Of a stretch of 64,000 nucleotides of DNA, positions 1 through 9,329 are shown one piece after another (the stretch's first letter is position 1; the number at the start of each line of letters is the position of its first letter). The position numbers and the translations under genes were made by a program. The notes beneath the pieces were generated by a model. It was given only the letters and a program-made list of their open reading frames with translations. It searched no databases and was not told the DNA's origin. The DNA is from Desulfitibacter sp. BRH_c19 (lineage in GTDB: Bacteria; Bacillota; DSM-16504; Desulfitibacterales; Desulfitibacteraceae), in NCBI GenBank assembly GCA_001515945.1, contig LOER01000026.1, positions 62,001-126,000 on the forward strand, read 5' to 3'.

Positions 1-2420
1 ATTTTAATACATACAGAGCAATTGGAATGCCACAACTCCCACCAACAGATATATTAATACCTAATTTGATAAATGATATTTCTAAGACATCTAATCAGAA
101 GATTGTGCTTGTTCTGGATGATTATCAAAGAATTAGGCTTGTGCAAATTCACCAAACTATTGAGTTATTGCTTGATCACGGGCCACCAAACCTGCATCTT
201 GTTATGATTACCCGGGAGGATCCACCTCTGGCTCTATCTAGAATGAGAGTACAGGGGGAATTAACAGAGATTCGTGCAAAAAATCTTCGTTTTAACCAAG
301 AGGAATCAGCCCTATTTTTTAACGAAGTCATGAATCTAAAACTTGAGCCAGATTGGGTTGAAACGCTAAAAACTCGCACCGAAGGATGGATTGCAGGCTT
401 ACAGCTTGCAGCATTATCCATTAGAGGCCGTGAAGATATTGCTGAGTTTTTAGAAAAGTTTCGAGGTAGTAACCGTTATGTTATGGATTATTTAATGGAT
501 GAGGTCCTGACACTACAATCTCAGGATATACGGAAATTTCTTTATCAGACATCCATGCTGGAAAAATTTAATGCTGACCTTTGTACGGCTATTACTGGCA
601 GAGAAGACAGTCGGGAAGTATTATCGTATCTTGAACAATCTAACCTTTTCCTTATACCTTTGGATAACGAATTGAAATGGTATCGCTATCATCATATGTT
701 TGCTGATTTCCTTCGTACTGAACTAAATAGTAAAGAGCAAATAGATGCCCTCACAAAAGCCTCTGCCTGGTTTGAGACAAAGGGGTTATCTGCATATGCT
801 GTAGAATATGCACTAGCAACAGGGGATTATGAGCTGGCTGCAGATAAGATTAAGTTAGCCTTGTCTATTCCTCAAACATGGGCTAGTGGTAATGTCTCCA
901 TGTTGGAAAGATGGTTAAACATACTACCGGGGGCATGTGTGCGTTCACGTCCGGAATTACAAGTTCGGGCCTCTCGGGTTTTATATCTATCTGGAAAGAT
1001 CAATCAAGCATCTAATCTTCTAGATCAGGCAGAGCAGACTCTGCAATCTGAGTCAGTAGATGCTAAAGAGGTACAAGTACAACAGCAACAAGTTAATGTT
1101 TATCGGGCGGCAATTGCTGCTATGAACGGTAATATACATCAGGCGGAAGCTCTTATGAAAAAGACTATTACAAATGTACCAAAGGAAGACTTACTTACCC
1201 AGTCCAGGGCTTATGATACCCTAGGGTTAATATATGAGCAGTCAGGAAATCTAGATGAAGCAATTAAGGCCTATTTGACAGCTAGTGATATTGCTTTATC
1301 TGCTGGAGTTCTTTATCTGGCAATAAACGCCCTCTGTGAAGTAGCCATGGTTCAAATTACTAAAGGACAGTTGGCAGAGGCCATGGGAACCTGTCAAGAA
1401 GCACTCAAAATAGCTGGGCAGGAGCAAAACAATATTCCACCAGTTGGATTGGCATGGGTAGTTTTGGGTGAAATCAAGAGAAGGCAAAATGAATTGTCTC
1501 TTTCAGAGGACTATTTATTGAAGGGAATAAATATCTCACAAAATGGAGGTATTATTGATGACATAAGGCACGAATTAGTATTCTTATTCAATTTAAGGCT
1601 ATCTCAAAGGAATTGGAGCGGTGCCCTTGACACACTAGAACAGGCAGAACTAATTCTTAATTCTTACAACATTCCGCGTTTATCTTTATTTTCTTCAGCA
1701 ATGAGGGTGCGTTTATATCTTAAAAACGGAGACAGAGAAAAAGCATCCTACTGGGCAAGGGAATACAAATATGGCATCACTTCAGATGGCACTTCAGATT
1801 CTGTAGAATACCTAATGGAATGCGAAAAAATAACCTTGGCTAGGGTTGGACTGGCTGAGATGTGTTTTAATGAAGCTGCACAAATACTAAAGAGAATAAT
1901 AGCTTCAGCTAGAAATGCAGGTCGTATAGGAACACTAATTGAAGCCTTAATATTATATGCTATTACTGCTAGATCTCAGCATATGCATAATGACGCTTCA
2001 GCTTCATTAAAAGAAGCTCTAACTCTAGCTCAACCAGAGGGATATATCCAGGTTTTTATTGATGAGGGAAATGAGCTGCATTTACTTTTGTCTGAATATG
2101 AAAACCAGCTTAGAGATCCTCTTCTAAACCCTATCATTAATAGATTATGCCTTGCACTTGATAAGATTGGTCAAAATAACCCAAATCATTTAATAACTAA
2201 TCAAAGGCAGAAACATAAGGCTTTGCTGGAACAACTAACTATTCAGGAACATAAGATTTTGCAGTTGCTTTCTGTAGGACTGTCCAACCTGGAAATAGCT
2301 AATGAGCTGGTGGTTACATTAGGAACAGTCAAATGGCATGTCCATAATATCTATGGCAAGTTAGAGGTTAGCAGTCGTACTCAGGCACTAGCCCAAGCAA
2401 AAGACTTAGGCATTCTTTAG
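1..2420 (+). CDS. MalT-type LuxR transcriptional regulator, 5' end outside window
   Basis: This is a large ATP-dependent transcriptional activator of the MalT/LAL type. The frame is open from base 3, and the first visible ATG (27) lies well inside the family, so the gene begins upstream. A Walker-B-like VLVLDDY is seen just after it, whereas the Walker A that should precede it is off the window. A long helical repeat region follows (TPR-like, roughly residues 250-650 of the visible part). The C-terminus is a LuxR helix-turn-helix with LTIQEHKILQLL and GTVKWHVHNIYGKL. It probably senses a small ligand and activates neighbouring genes; the ligand cannot be read from the sequence. An intrinsic terminator and a structured repeat follow the stop. 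Confidence 0.9.
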   Translation, partial: FNTYRAIGMPQLPPTDILIPNLINDISKTSNQKIVLVLDDYQRIRLVQIHQTIELLLDHGPPNLHLVMITREDPPLALSRMRVQGELTEIRAKNLRFNQEESALFFNEVMNLKLEPDWVETLKTRTEGWIAGLQLAALSIRGREDIAEFLEKFRGSNRYVMDYLMDEVLTLQSQDIRKFLYQTSMLEKFNADLCTAITGREDSREVLSYLEQSNLFLIPLDNELKWYRYHHMFADFLRTELNSKEQIDALTKASAWFETKGLSAYAVEYALATGDYELAADKIKLALSIPQTWASGNVSMLERWLNILPGACVRSRPELQVRASRVLYLSGKINQASNLLDQAEQTLQSESVDAKEVQVQQQQVNVYRAAIAAMNGNIHQAEALMKKTITNVPKEDLLTQSRAYDTLGLIYEQSGNLDEAIKAYLTASDIALSAGVLYLAINALCEVAMVQITKGQLAEAMGTCQEALKIAGQEQNNIPPVGLAWVVLGEIKRRQNELSLSEDYLLKGINISQNGGIIDDIRHELVFLFNLRLSQRNWSGALDTLEQAELILNSYNIPRLSLFSSAMRVRLYLKNGDREKASYWAREYKYGITSDGTSDSVEYLMECEKITLARVGLAEMCFNEAAQILKRIIASARNAGRIGTLIEALILYAITARSQHMHNDASASLKEALTLAQPEGYIQVFIDEGNELHLLLSEYENQLRDPLLNPIINRLCLALDKIGQNNPNHLITNQRQKHKALLEQLTIQEHKILQLLSVGLSNLEIANELVVTLGTVKWHVHNIYGKLEVSSRTQALAQAKDLGIL

Positions 2421-2455
2421 AATTTTTGTGTTAACAACTAAACAACTTTACAGTC

Positions 2456-2588
2456 TTTATCCGATGACTATCACCGCTAAGACTCCCATCTTCTATAAGT
2501 GGGAGATAAGCGGTGCTATGTCCCTGGATAACGGTTTCTAACCTTCAGATGGAGTAAAAACTCCACCTGAAGTCAAGAATCCTGTTTA
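2456..2588 (+). repeat. Structured repeat element, compact copy
   Basis: The stretch can fold into nested stems. ACCGCT (2473-2478) pairs with AGCGGT, and inside it CTCCCA pairs with TGGGAG. A CCTGGATAACGGTTTCTAA block follows, and then TTCAGATGGAGT pairs with ACTCCACCTGAA. The same order of elements recurs at 53659-54064, where the outer stem has become ACCACT/AGTGGT, a compensatory change. The shape recalls the 3' right-end/guide-RNA region of IS200/IS605-type tnpB elements, but no tnpB or tnpA is present, so that origin is inference. Confidence 0.6.
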
Positions 2589-2592
2589 TAAG

Positions 2593-2617
2593 GGTGCCAA
2601 AAATGGTACCTTTTTTT
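2593..2617 (+). terminator. Intrinsic terminator after the MalT-type gene
   Basis: GGTGCCA and TGGTACC form a 7-bp stem with one G-T wobble around a short A loop, followed by seven T. It would end transcription of the MalT-type gene just beyond the structured repeat. Confidence 0.75.
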
Positions 2618-2735
2618 ATTTTAAAACCTATTTCAAAATAAATTGAAAGACATATCTTTAGTTAGGTGACACCCCTATCCGAAAATTAGTACATTAATAT
2701 AGAGAAGAGAAAAAATCATTATAGAGGTGAACAAT

Positions 2736-2963
2736 ATGACTAATCAATCAGGAAAAGATAATGGTTGCTGCTATACAATTGTTGTTGATGGTCATCTTGA
2801 GGATCGATGGACAAAATGGTTTCCTGGAATGGAAGTTATACGTTTACCAGAAGGTATAACTAGACTTAGAGGATCTGTTGATCAGTCTGCATTACATGGG
2901 ATGTTCAGTCGCATACGGGATTTACAATTATCTATTTTGTTGGTGAAGCGTGAAGATGATTAA
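2736..2963 (+). CDS. Small MalT-associated protein with VDQSALHG motif
   Basis: This is a 75-residue cytoplasmic protein with no signal peptide or membrane segment. ATG 2736 is chosen because AGAGGTG sits 6-7 bases upstream; an in-frame GTG at 2727 lies inside that ribosome site. The protein carries IVVDGHLEDRW near the start and VDQSALHGMFSRIRDL near the end. From memory, this pattern marks a small family often encoded beside MalT/LuxR regulators in Chloroflexi, Firmicutes and others. Its biochemical role is not known to me. Position right after the regulator suggests it works with it or is its target. The preceding 150 bases hold the terminator and no other gene. Confidence 0.75.
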   Translation: MTNQSGKDNGCCYTIVVDGHLEDRWTKWFPGMEVIRLPEGITRLRGSVDQSALHGMFSRIRDLQLSILLVKREDD

Positions 2964-2983
2964 ATGGAGGTATCTAGTTAAAA

Positions 2984-4768
2984 ATGAATAAACTAACTAA
3001 AATAATACTAATGATTTTCTCTATAGTAATAATAGCATTTATTGCTTATTCATTATTAGGGAATAATGCCATTGCTACTAGCAACAAGAACCAAGAACCG
3101 ATATCAGAAAGAACTTACCCATTAACACAGTTACAGCAGGATTTTAAACAATTCCAAGATACCATAGAAAAAAAACATCCCAAGGTCTATACAAATCAAG
3201 AGGAATTATCAAAACTATATAAAGACCAATACTCTCTATTAAGAGATAATATGAGTGAACTAGAATTTTATCGTATTCTCTCCCCAATCATGGCAAAAGT
3301 AAATTGCGGCCATTCGAATATAACGCTGTCAAAGGAATATGAAACTTATATTCGAGAAAGTGGTAATGTCATACCCCTTGATATGAAGGTAATTGATGAT
3401 AAAATATACATTCTTAAAGATATGTCTGGAGAGGGTATTCCAGCCGGATCAGAGATTTTAACTATCAATGGCTATACATCAAAAGATATCATCTCAACAT
3501 TTCTAGAAAATTTGGCTTCAGATGGATCAATTCTATCAAGAAAATATGAGGTGATTAATCTTCAGTTTAATGACCTGTTTTATACACTTATTGATAATGC
3601 TGATAAATTTGAGATTACATATCAAGAACCCCAAGAACTACAGGTAAACCAAAAAACTTTAGTTGCTATTCCAGTAACTAAAATAAGAGATCGTAAAGAA
3701 GAATTAATCTCCCTCAATATTTATATGGACATGAATGCCTGGGCTGAAGCACCTTCAAAAGAAATAAACCAAAATTATGCAGTCTTGAACGTAAATTCTT
3801 TTATGTCAAATCAGAAACTATTTAAAAAAAATATTGATGAATTCTTTATAGAAGTAGCTGACAAAAAAATACAAAATCTAATAGTAGACTTTAGAGGTAA
3901 CTGGGGTGGTGCACCTAAAGGTTCAGTTCTCCTATATTCTTATTTATTAGAACAACCAGAAAGATACTTTACAGATGATGCTCCCATTTTCTTTTTTAAT
4001 TACAAAAAACCAATAAAACCAGCAGAAAATAAATTTGACGGAAATGTATATTTTCTTGTGAATGGCACCTGTTTTTCTACTACTGGGCATCTAGTTTCTC
4101 TATTAAAACACCATAATATAGGGACTATAATCGGTGAGGAAACAGGCGGTTCATTTCTTTGTTCTGGTAATGCAAGAAATTACACCCTTAAAAATACACA
4201 GCTAAGACTTTACTGCTCACAAGATACTTATGAAGTAGTAACATCTGGAGCAACACCTGGAAAGGGTGTGATACCGGATTATGAGGTTAAACCTACAATT
4301 GATGACTATCTAACTGGAAATGATCCTGTAAAAGACTTTGCAATAGAATTAATTAGCAATAAAAATAGCGAAGCAGAAGCAGATAACCACCAGAACAGTC
4401 TTTATATCAACCAAACCTATAACTTCAACCTATTATTTCCTGAAAGCTGGGAGGGTAAATATTATATTACTGAGGTTGAACCCACGAGGATAGACATATG
4501 CCATATAAATGATATAGAAGATGAAAGAATAGCAAGGCTCTTTACCTTGCATGTGTTTAGCAACAATCATGATTTTGAAGAAAGATATAACAGTCTTCAA
4601 GAGACAATTCCCATGAAGAAGATTTATGAGGATACAGACCTAATTGTGGCTGTGACATATCCAAGTGATATAGCCTATGTCCATTCAGAACAAAAATATC
4701 TGGAAGAGTATAATGGGATGTTAGGAGATATTCCAGAAATACTATCTAGTATTCAAAGAAGCTTTTGA
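2984..4768 (+). CDS. S41 family (tail-specific/C-terminal processing type) peptidase
   Basis: The 594-residue protein has one N-terminal membrane anchor (about residues 7-27), so the catalytic part is outside the cell. The peptidase S41 core has LIVDFRGNWGG, then NGTCFSTTGH with the presumed nucleophile Ser365, then GEETGGSF and a TPGKGVIPDYEV segment typical of the family. About 130 residues after the core do not match a domain I recognise and may bind substrate or envelope. The usual PDZ domain is not obvious. GGAGG precedes the ATG at a normal distance. It is 20 bases after the small MalT-associated gene and may be co-transcribed. The substrate is unknown. Confidence 0.85.
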   Translation: MNKLTKIILMIFSIVIIAFIAYSLLGNNAIATSNKNQEPISERTYPLTQLQQDFKQFQDTIEKKHPKVYTNQEELSKLYKDQYSLLRDNMSELEFYRILSPIMAKVNCGHSNITLSKEYETYIRESGNVIPLDMKVIDDKIYILKDMSGEGIPAGSEILTINGYTSKDIISTFLENLASDGSILSRKYEVINLQFNDLFYTLIDNADKFEITYQEPQELQVNQKTLVAIPVTKIRDRKEELISLNIYMDMNAWAEAPSKEINQNYAVLNVNSFMSNQKLFKKNIDEFFIEVADKKIQNLIVDFRGNWGGAPKGSVLLYSYLLEQPERYFTDDAPIFFFNYKKPIKPAENKFDGNVYFLVNGTCFSTTGHLVSLLKHHNIGTIIGEETGGSFLCSGNARNYTLKNTQLRLYCSQDTYEVVTSGATPGKGVIPDYEVKPTIDDYLTGNDPVKDFAIELISNKNSEAEADNHQNSLYINQTYNFNLLFPESWEGKYYITEVEPTRIDICHINDIEDERIARLFTLHVFSNNHDFEERYNSLQETIPMKKIYEDTDLIVAVTYPSDIAYVHSEQKYLEEYNGMLGDIPEILSSIQRSF

Positions 4769-5094
4769 AATCAATTATAATAATAAAATGCAATATGATA
4801 AATTTTCTAATTGATTTATAGTAATAAGTTGTGATATCATTTTTAGTATATAAGTTTAACTGGTTTAATTTTTGTGACCTATATTTGCAACTTGTTAGTG
4901 TAGGATGGTAGAGCAGTAGGTTTTGCGATTAACAGTTATGGAATTGTTTAAGAAAGTAGAATGGTAGGATGGTAGTTATATGGAATGGTTTGATATTAAT
5001 TGCCTGATTTTATGTGGCAATACTATTAACCTTGTTAATTAACTCCTCCTACGGGGTTTTTTGTTTTTTATAAAACTTTAAGGGGGATTTTTTA
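4769..5094 (+). promoter_or_regulatory. TRAP operon upstream region with TAG(G/A)ATGGTAG repeats
   Basis: No gene is seen here. The 11-base motif TAGGATGGTAG occurs at 4901-4911 and 4965-4975, and a one-base variant TAGAATGGTAG at 4957-4967 overlaps the latter. Such spaced direct repeats upstream of a transporter operon could be a regulator binding site. No clear -35/-10 pair was identified. Confidence 0.35.
5041..5062 (+). terminator. Weak terminator or leader attenuator before dctP
   Basis: AACTCC and GGGGTT can pair (6 bp with one wobble) around TCCTAC and are followed by six T. It lies only about 33 bases before the dctP start. It is therefore either the end of an upstream transcript or a leader attenuator. 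Confidence 0.4.
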
Positions 5095-6192
5095 GTGAAA
5101 AATTTATTGTCAAAAGATCAAAAAAGGTTAAAATTAGGAATTTGTCTAGTAATTATGCTGATGCTGCTTATTACCATTACCAGCTGTTCTTCAGGTAATA
5201 CTCCTGGCAGCAATGACACAGGCTCTGAACAAGATGCCATTGAGCTTAACCTAGCTCATTTCTTTCCTGGTACTCACCCAGCGGAAACTGAATTGATACA
5301 ACCATGGTCAAAAGCTATCGAGGAAGCTACTGAAGGCAAAGTAAAAATTGTCAGTTACCCTGGTGGAACTTTGATTCAAGCTGATGCTATCTACGAAGGA
5401 GTTATTTCAGGCGTTGCTGATATTGGGCTTTCCTGCTTTTCCTATACTAGAGGACGGTTTCCAGTACTAGAGGCCTTTGAGTTGCCTGGTATAATTTACA
5501 GTAATTCCAAGGTTGCTAGCAAAGTCGCTTGGGAGGGTATAAAGGAGTTAGAACCAGAAGAAGTTCAGGATACTAAATTACTGATGGTGTTTGCCACAGG
5601 CCCTGGGGATTTGTTCACCAAGGTTCCTGTTAGAAATCTAGCAGATATGAAGGGACTGGAAATACGGGCTACTGGACTAAGTGCTAAGACAATAGAGGCT
5701 CTCGGAGGAATGCCCGTTGCCATGCCTCAATCGGATGCTTATGAAGCACTATCTAAAGGGGTTGTAAAAGGAAATCTTTCTCCAGTCGAGGTATTAGGAG
5801 GATGGAGACATGCTGAAGTAACTGATTACTTGACCCTAACACCCTTTCTATACAATACTCTATTTTTCATAACTATCAATCTAGATACTTGGAACTCTTT
5901 GTCGCCAGATGTTCAAGTGGCTATAGAGGAAGTTAGTGAGCAGTATTTTGAGCAGGTAGCCATGGGCTTATGGGATATGCAAAATGAAACCGCATTAAAA
6001 TGGGCAGTTGAAGAAACTAAACAGGAGATAATTACTCTTACAGAACAAGAACAACAGCTTTGGATGGAGCTTATTGAACCTATACAAGATGAATATATAG
6101 ATAGTATGGATAAACTGGGATACCCTGGTCAGGAAATACTAGACTCGGTTAAGGCTTTAGCGGATGAAAATAACGAATTGTATCAGGATTAG
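5095..6192 (+). CDS. dctP: TRAP transporter solute-binding lipoprotein (DctP family)
   Basis: The 365-residue extracytoplasmic solute receptor starts at GTG with AGGGGG upstream. The N-terminus has a hydrophobic stretch ending in ITSC, a lipobox, so the mature protein is a lipid-anchored lipoprotein. The rest matches the DctP/YiaO fold: LAHFFPGTHPAE near the start, then the family Arg region (LEIRATG, about residue 195) that normally binds a substrate carboxylate. It delivers a carboxylate-type solute to the DctQM membrane subunits downstream. The exact ligand cannot be told. A hairpin overlaps the stop codon and may keep the receptor mRNA in excess over the membrane genes. Confidence 0.9.
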   Translation: MKNLLSKDQKRLKLGICLVIMLMLLITITSCSSGNTPGSNDTGSEQDAIELNLAHFFPGTHPAETELIQPWSKAIEEATEGKVKIVSYPGGTLIQADAIYEGVISGVADIGLSCFSYTRGRFPVLEAFELPGIIYSNSKVASKVAWEGIKELEPEEVQDTKLLMVFATGPGDLFTKVPVRNLADMKGLEIRATGLSAKTIEALGGMPVAMPQSDAYEALSKGVVKGNLSPVEVLGGWRHAEVTDYLTLTPFLYNTLFFITINLDTWNSLSPDVQVAIEEVSEQYFEQVAMGLWDMQNETALKWAVEETKQEIITLTEQEQQLWMELIEPIQDEYIDSMDKLGYPGQEILDSVKALADENNELYQD

Positions 6193-6209
6193 CGAAGTTT
6201 TTTCGCTAA
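6189..6209 (+). other. Intercistronic hairpin dctP/dctQ
   Basis: TTAGCGAA and TTCGCTAA form a perfect 8-bp stem around GTTTT, overlapping the dctP stop. There is no strong T tract, so it more likely protects the upstream mRNA or causes partial termination. Receptor genes of TRAP systems are typically expressed above the membrane genes. Confidence 0.5.
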
Positions 6210-6252
6210 ATAATATAATTGTGTAGCATAACTTAGGGGATGTGATTGTGAA

Positions 6253-6762
6253 ATGGTATCAATTAAAAAGGGGTCTAATTTATTTTCCGGATTTGTTGGT
6301 GGATTAAGCACCATCTTAGATAGAATAGCTGGCTTCTGTATGTTTTCCATCATGGGATTAATTGTAATAAATGTGTTGCTTAGGACTATTTTCAATAGCT
6401 CCATTCTTGGAACATATGAGTATGTGGGTTTCTTAACTGCTGCAATGATCGGCTTGTCTTTGGCAAACTGTGCTTATGTGAGGGGTCATATTGCTGTGGA
6501 CTATTTTATGGAGCGTTTATCTCTCAAGACACAGAAAGTTACCGACGGCATAACAACCGGCACAGCTCTTTTATTTTGGGTTCTATCAGCATGGCATCTG
6601 AGTAAATACGCATATACCCTATCTCTGAGTGGTGTAGTATCACCCACTACCCAGACCCCTTTTTACTATTTCATTTATGTGCTTGCCTTTGGCCTCTTGG
6701 CCATGGGGCTAGTGTTATTAGCCAATCTAATGGAACACTTAAAAAGGTTGGTGGTAAGATGA
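6253..6762 (+). CDS. dctQ: TRAP transporter small membrane subunit (DctQ family)
   Basis: The 169-residue integral membrane protein has four hydrophobic segments, as expected for DctQ. Family features include IVINVLLRTIFN in the first helix and the charged LANCAYVRGHIAVDYF loop. It bridges the receptor to the large DctM subunit and takes part in sodium-driven uptake. The start ATG 6253 has a rather distant GGGG; no better start is visible. Its last four bases overlap the dctM start (ATGA), showing translational coupling. Confidence 0.88.
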   Translation: MVSIKKGSNLFSGFVGGLSTILDRIAGFCMFSIMGLIVINVLLRTIFNSSILGTYEYVGFLTAAMIGLSLANCAYVRGHIAVDYFMERLSLKTQKVTDGITTGTALLFWVLSAWHLSKYAYTLSLSGVVSPTTQTPFYYFIYVLAFGLLAMGLVLLANLMEHLKRLVVR

Positions 6763-8072
6763 GCACATTAGCTGTAGGTATTAGTGGCGTAGCCGCCTTT
6801 TTTATACTTCTGGTTCTACGAATGCCTATTGCTTTTGCCATGGCTATAGTTGGTTTTGTTGGGTTTAGTTACCTGGTTAATGCCTCAGCTGCATTCAGCA
6901 TGGTGGCCAATGAAATATACTCTGTCTTTTCCTCTCACAGCTTAAGTGTCATTGCCATGTTTGTCTGGATGGGCTTTTTGGCCTATTATTCTGGAATTGG
7001 TACCAGGCTATATGTGTTTGCTTATAAGCTGATAGGACATTATGCAGGGGGATTGGCTATAGCAACTCAGGTAGCTTGTGCTATTTTTGGGGCTATTTGT
7101 GGTTCGAATACGGCAACAGCAGCCACAATGGGTGCTATAGCCCTCCCTGAAATGAAAAAGTATAAATACGACGATTCCCTGGCAGCAGCCAGCGTAGCTG
7201 CCGGTGGTGCACTAGGAGTATTGATACCACCTAGTGTAATCTTAATCGTCTACGGAATAGCAACAGAACAATCCATAGGTAAACTGTTTATGGCAGGAAT
7301 TTTACCTGGAATTCTATTGATGTTTTTGTACATCGGGGTTATAGTTATAATTGCAGCTAGAAACCCTGAACTTGGTCCTCCTGGCCCTAAAGCCAGTTGG
7401 CCCGAGAGATTTAATGCTCTAAAGGGTGGTCTAGGAGAGGCCTTAATCATCTTTGCCCTATCCATGGGCGGCTTGTTTTTAGGCTGGTTTACTCCTACAG
7501 AAGCAGGCGCCATAGGAGCTGCCGGAGTGTTGGCAGTTTCTTTATTAAATAGGAGGCTAAGTTGGAATGGATTGAAAAAATCCATGGTGGATAGCACGAG
7601 AACTACTGCTATGATTATGCTGATGGTCGCTGGAGCAACTATTTTTGGTAGATTTATAGCAATTAGTCAAATCCCCTTTGAGGTGGCTAAATGGGCAGGA
7701 GAGCTAGCACTACCACCATTTGCCGTGATGGTAATAATCCTATCTATCTATTTAATATTAGGATGTTTTATCGATGCTTTGGCATTAGTGCTGCTTACTA
7801 TTCCTATTTTTTTTCCGGTGGTGGTTGATACCTTGGGGTATGATCCTATTTGGTTTGGAATAATAATTGTTATGGTAGTGGCTATGGGTGTGATAACACC
7901 TCCTGTCGGTATGAATGTCTATGTAATCAAGGGTGTGGCACCCGACATCCCACTAGAAGTAATCTTTAAGGGCATTTGGCCCTTTTTATTAGCACTATTT
8001 ATATGTATTGCAGCACTCATCGCCTTTCCTCAGATCGCCACTTATCTTCCAGAAATACTCTTTCGCTTGTAA
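6759..8072 (+). CDS. dctM: TRAP transporter large permease subunit (DctM family)
   Basis: The 437-residue polytopic permease is of normal family length. Typical segments are visible: RMPIAFAMAIVGFVGF at the start, CGSNTATAATMGAIALPEM, then GALGVLIPPSVILIVYGIATEQSIGKLFMAGILPG split over adjacent helices, and a C-terminal PPVGMNVYVIKGV. It forms the sodium-coupled transport channel for the solute captured by the upstream lipoprotein. It overlaps dctQ by four bases and closes the dctPQM operon, ending at the terminator at 8143. Confidence 0.92.
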   Translation: MSTLAVGISGVAAFFILLVLRMPIAFAMAIVGFVGFSYLVNASAAFSMVANEIYSVFSSHSLSVIAMFVWMGFLAYYSGIGTRLYVFAYKLIGHYAGGLAIATQVACAIFGAICGSNTATAATMGAIALPEMKKYKYDDSLAAASVAAGGALGVLIPPSVILIVYGIATEQSIGKLFMAGILPGILLMFLYIGVIVIIAARNPELGPPGPKASWPERFNALKGGLGEALIIFALSMGGLFLGWFTPTEAGAIGAAGVLAVSLLNRRLSWNGLKKSMVDSTRTTAMIMLMVAGATIFGRFIAISQIPFEVAKWAGELALPPFAVMVIILSIYLILGCFIDALALVLLTIPIFFPVVVDTLGYDPIWFGIIIVMVVAMGVITPPVGMNVYVIKGVAPDIPLEVIFKGIWPFLLALFICIAALIAFPQIATYLPEILFRL

Positions 8073-8142
8073 TTGCGTCTCGAATGAAGAAACCATTGTA
8101 TCAGTATCACCATTCTATCAAAACATATGTGTGATGTATGTT

Positions 8143-8166
8143 CCCTCAGACTTGAGGGATTTTTTA
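8143..8166 (+). terminator. Terminator of the TRAP operon
   Basis: CCCTCA and TGAGGG pair around GACT, followed by AT and six T. The T tract touches the stop codon of the convergent VanY-like gene, so the two transcription units meet here. Confidence 0.8.
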
Positions 8167-9030
8167 TAACGCCCCTATTCCCTGATTTGCTAGATATGCC
8201 TCTAAGGTTAAATTGTTTTCGAATATTTCCAAGGCGGTATCCATTCCTACATATCGAAGGTGCCAAGGCTCGTAGCTGTATCCGGTTATATCTTCCTTGC
8301 CCTTTTCATATCTGATAACAAAACCATATTTGTGGGCATTTTCAGCTACCCACTTTCCCTCTATTGTGTCTCCAAAGCTTTTTGATAAAGAGAATTCTAC
8401 ACTTTCGCTTGTGACATCCATTGCCAATCCGGTCTGGTGTTCACTATGGCCTGGTCTTGCGCTGATTTTATCGGCCCCTGCTTGTCCTAGCCTTTTAACA
8501 TGACCCTTATAAACAGATTGCTGCAGGCTATAGGATCTAAATCCTGATACTGCATAGAGATAAGTTCCTTCATCTTCTGCAGCTATAAATAGTTCCTCTA
8601 GTGCTCTAGCTGCTACTTCACGCATGTTTTGTTTCTCATGGGAACCTGCGAAGCTAAATTTCACATCAGGGACAGTCAAATCACCTGGCGTATAATCGGA
8701 TGGTAGCTTAAAGGTTTTGTTTACCAAAATAAGAATATCATTTAAATCTGACAAGGCAATAACTTGTTCAGTATTTGTTTCTAAATCAACCGGCTCTATA
8801 GGTTTCTCTTCTGTGAAAGGTTGTTCATCTATCTTAGAATTATCATCCCAGGTTGTTTCATCCGTAGTGGGAAACTCTCTATTGTCCTCTTGTGGTTCAT
8901 CTTCTGTCACCGAGTTGTTCTCATGCGCCACCATTTCCGCATCTGCTTGTGTATTAGTCCATAAACTGATTGCAGCAAGAATAGAAAGAAATATTACTAT
9001 TGATAAGAGTAATATTTTGTTCCTAAACAT
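8164..9030 (-). CDS. VanY-type D-alanyl-D-alanine carboxypeptidase (M15B)
   Basis: The 288-residue protein has an N-terminal membrane anchor, then an acidic, low-complexity stalk (about residues 30-85) and a C-terminal M15 zinc peptidase domain. Motifs include SGFRSYSLQQSVY, the zinc signature SARPGHSEHQTGLAMD (His and Asp ligands) and EPWHLRYVG (catalytic Glu and third ligand His). It probably trims the terminal D-Ala from peptidoglycan stem peptides on the cell surface. GGGGG lies about eight bases before the ATG on the minus strand. It converges on the TRAP operon. Confidence 0.9.
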   Translation of the reverse strand: MFRNKILLLSIVIFLSILAAISLWTNTQADAEMVAHENNSVTEDEPQEDNREFPTTDETTWDDNSKIDEQPFTEEKPIEPVDLETNTEQVIALSDLNDILILVNKTFKLPSDYTPGDLTVPDVKFSFAGSHEKQNMREVAARALEELFIAAEDEGTYLYAVSGFRSYSLQQSVYKGHVKRLGQAGADKISARPGHSEHQTGLAMDVTSESVEFSLSKSFGDTIEGKWVAENAHKYGFVIRYEKGKEDITGYSYEPWHLRYVGMDTALEIFENNLTLEAYLANQGIGAL

Positions 9031-9084
9031 GGTTATTCCCCCAACAACATGGATCCTCTATAGTAAAGCAAATCATCCCCAGTC

Positions 9085-9137
9085 CCCCTTATGATACTAA
9101 AAAATTTAGCTATTACATTCATTATAAGGGGTTTTTT
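9085..9137 (+). terminator. Long-loop hairpin with T tract
   Basis: CCCCTTAT (9085-9092) pairs with ATAAGGGG (9124-9131), followed by six T. The loop is 31 bases. No gene reads into it from the left on this strand, so it may be a leader attenuator for the secreted protein gene downstream or a relic. A TATAAT at 9265-9270 is a likely -10 for that gene. Confidence 0.4.
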
Positions 9138-9329
9138 CATGCAAATACAACAAAATATCCAGATAATCTTGTTTTTTCGAAAGTTTTTTATTGATGCTGA
9201 ATTTAGAATTTTTTATACTTAAATATTGAAAACATTACCAATGAAAACTTGTCCCTAAAGCTGGTATAATTACCATTGGGGAAACGCGATTTACAAAAAA
9301 ATATCATTAAGAAATAGAGAGGGAGAGCG

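Noticed and set aside
7250-7597. Long open frame antisense to dctM
   Set aside because: No ribosome site or known motif; the plus strand is clearly the coding one.
8127-9094. Plus-strand frames over the VanY-like gene
   Set aside because: The minus-strand M15 zinc motifs define the real gene.
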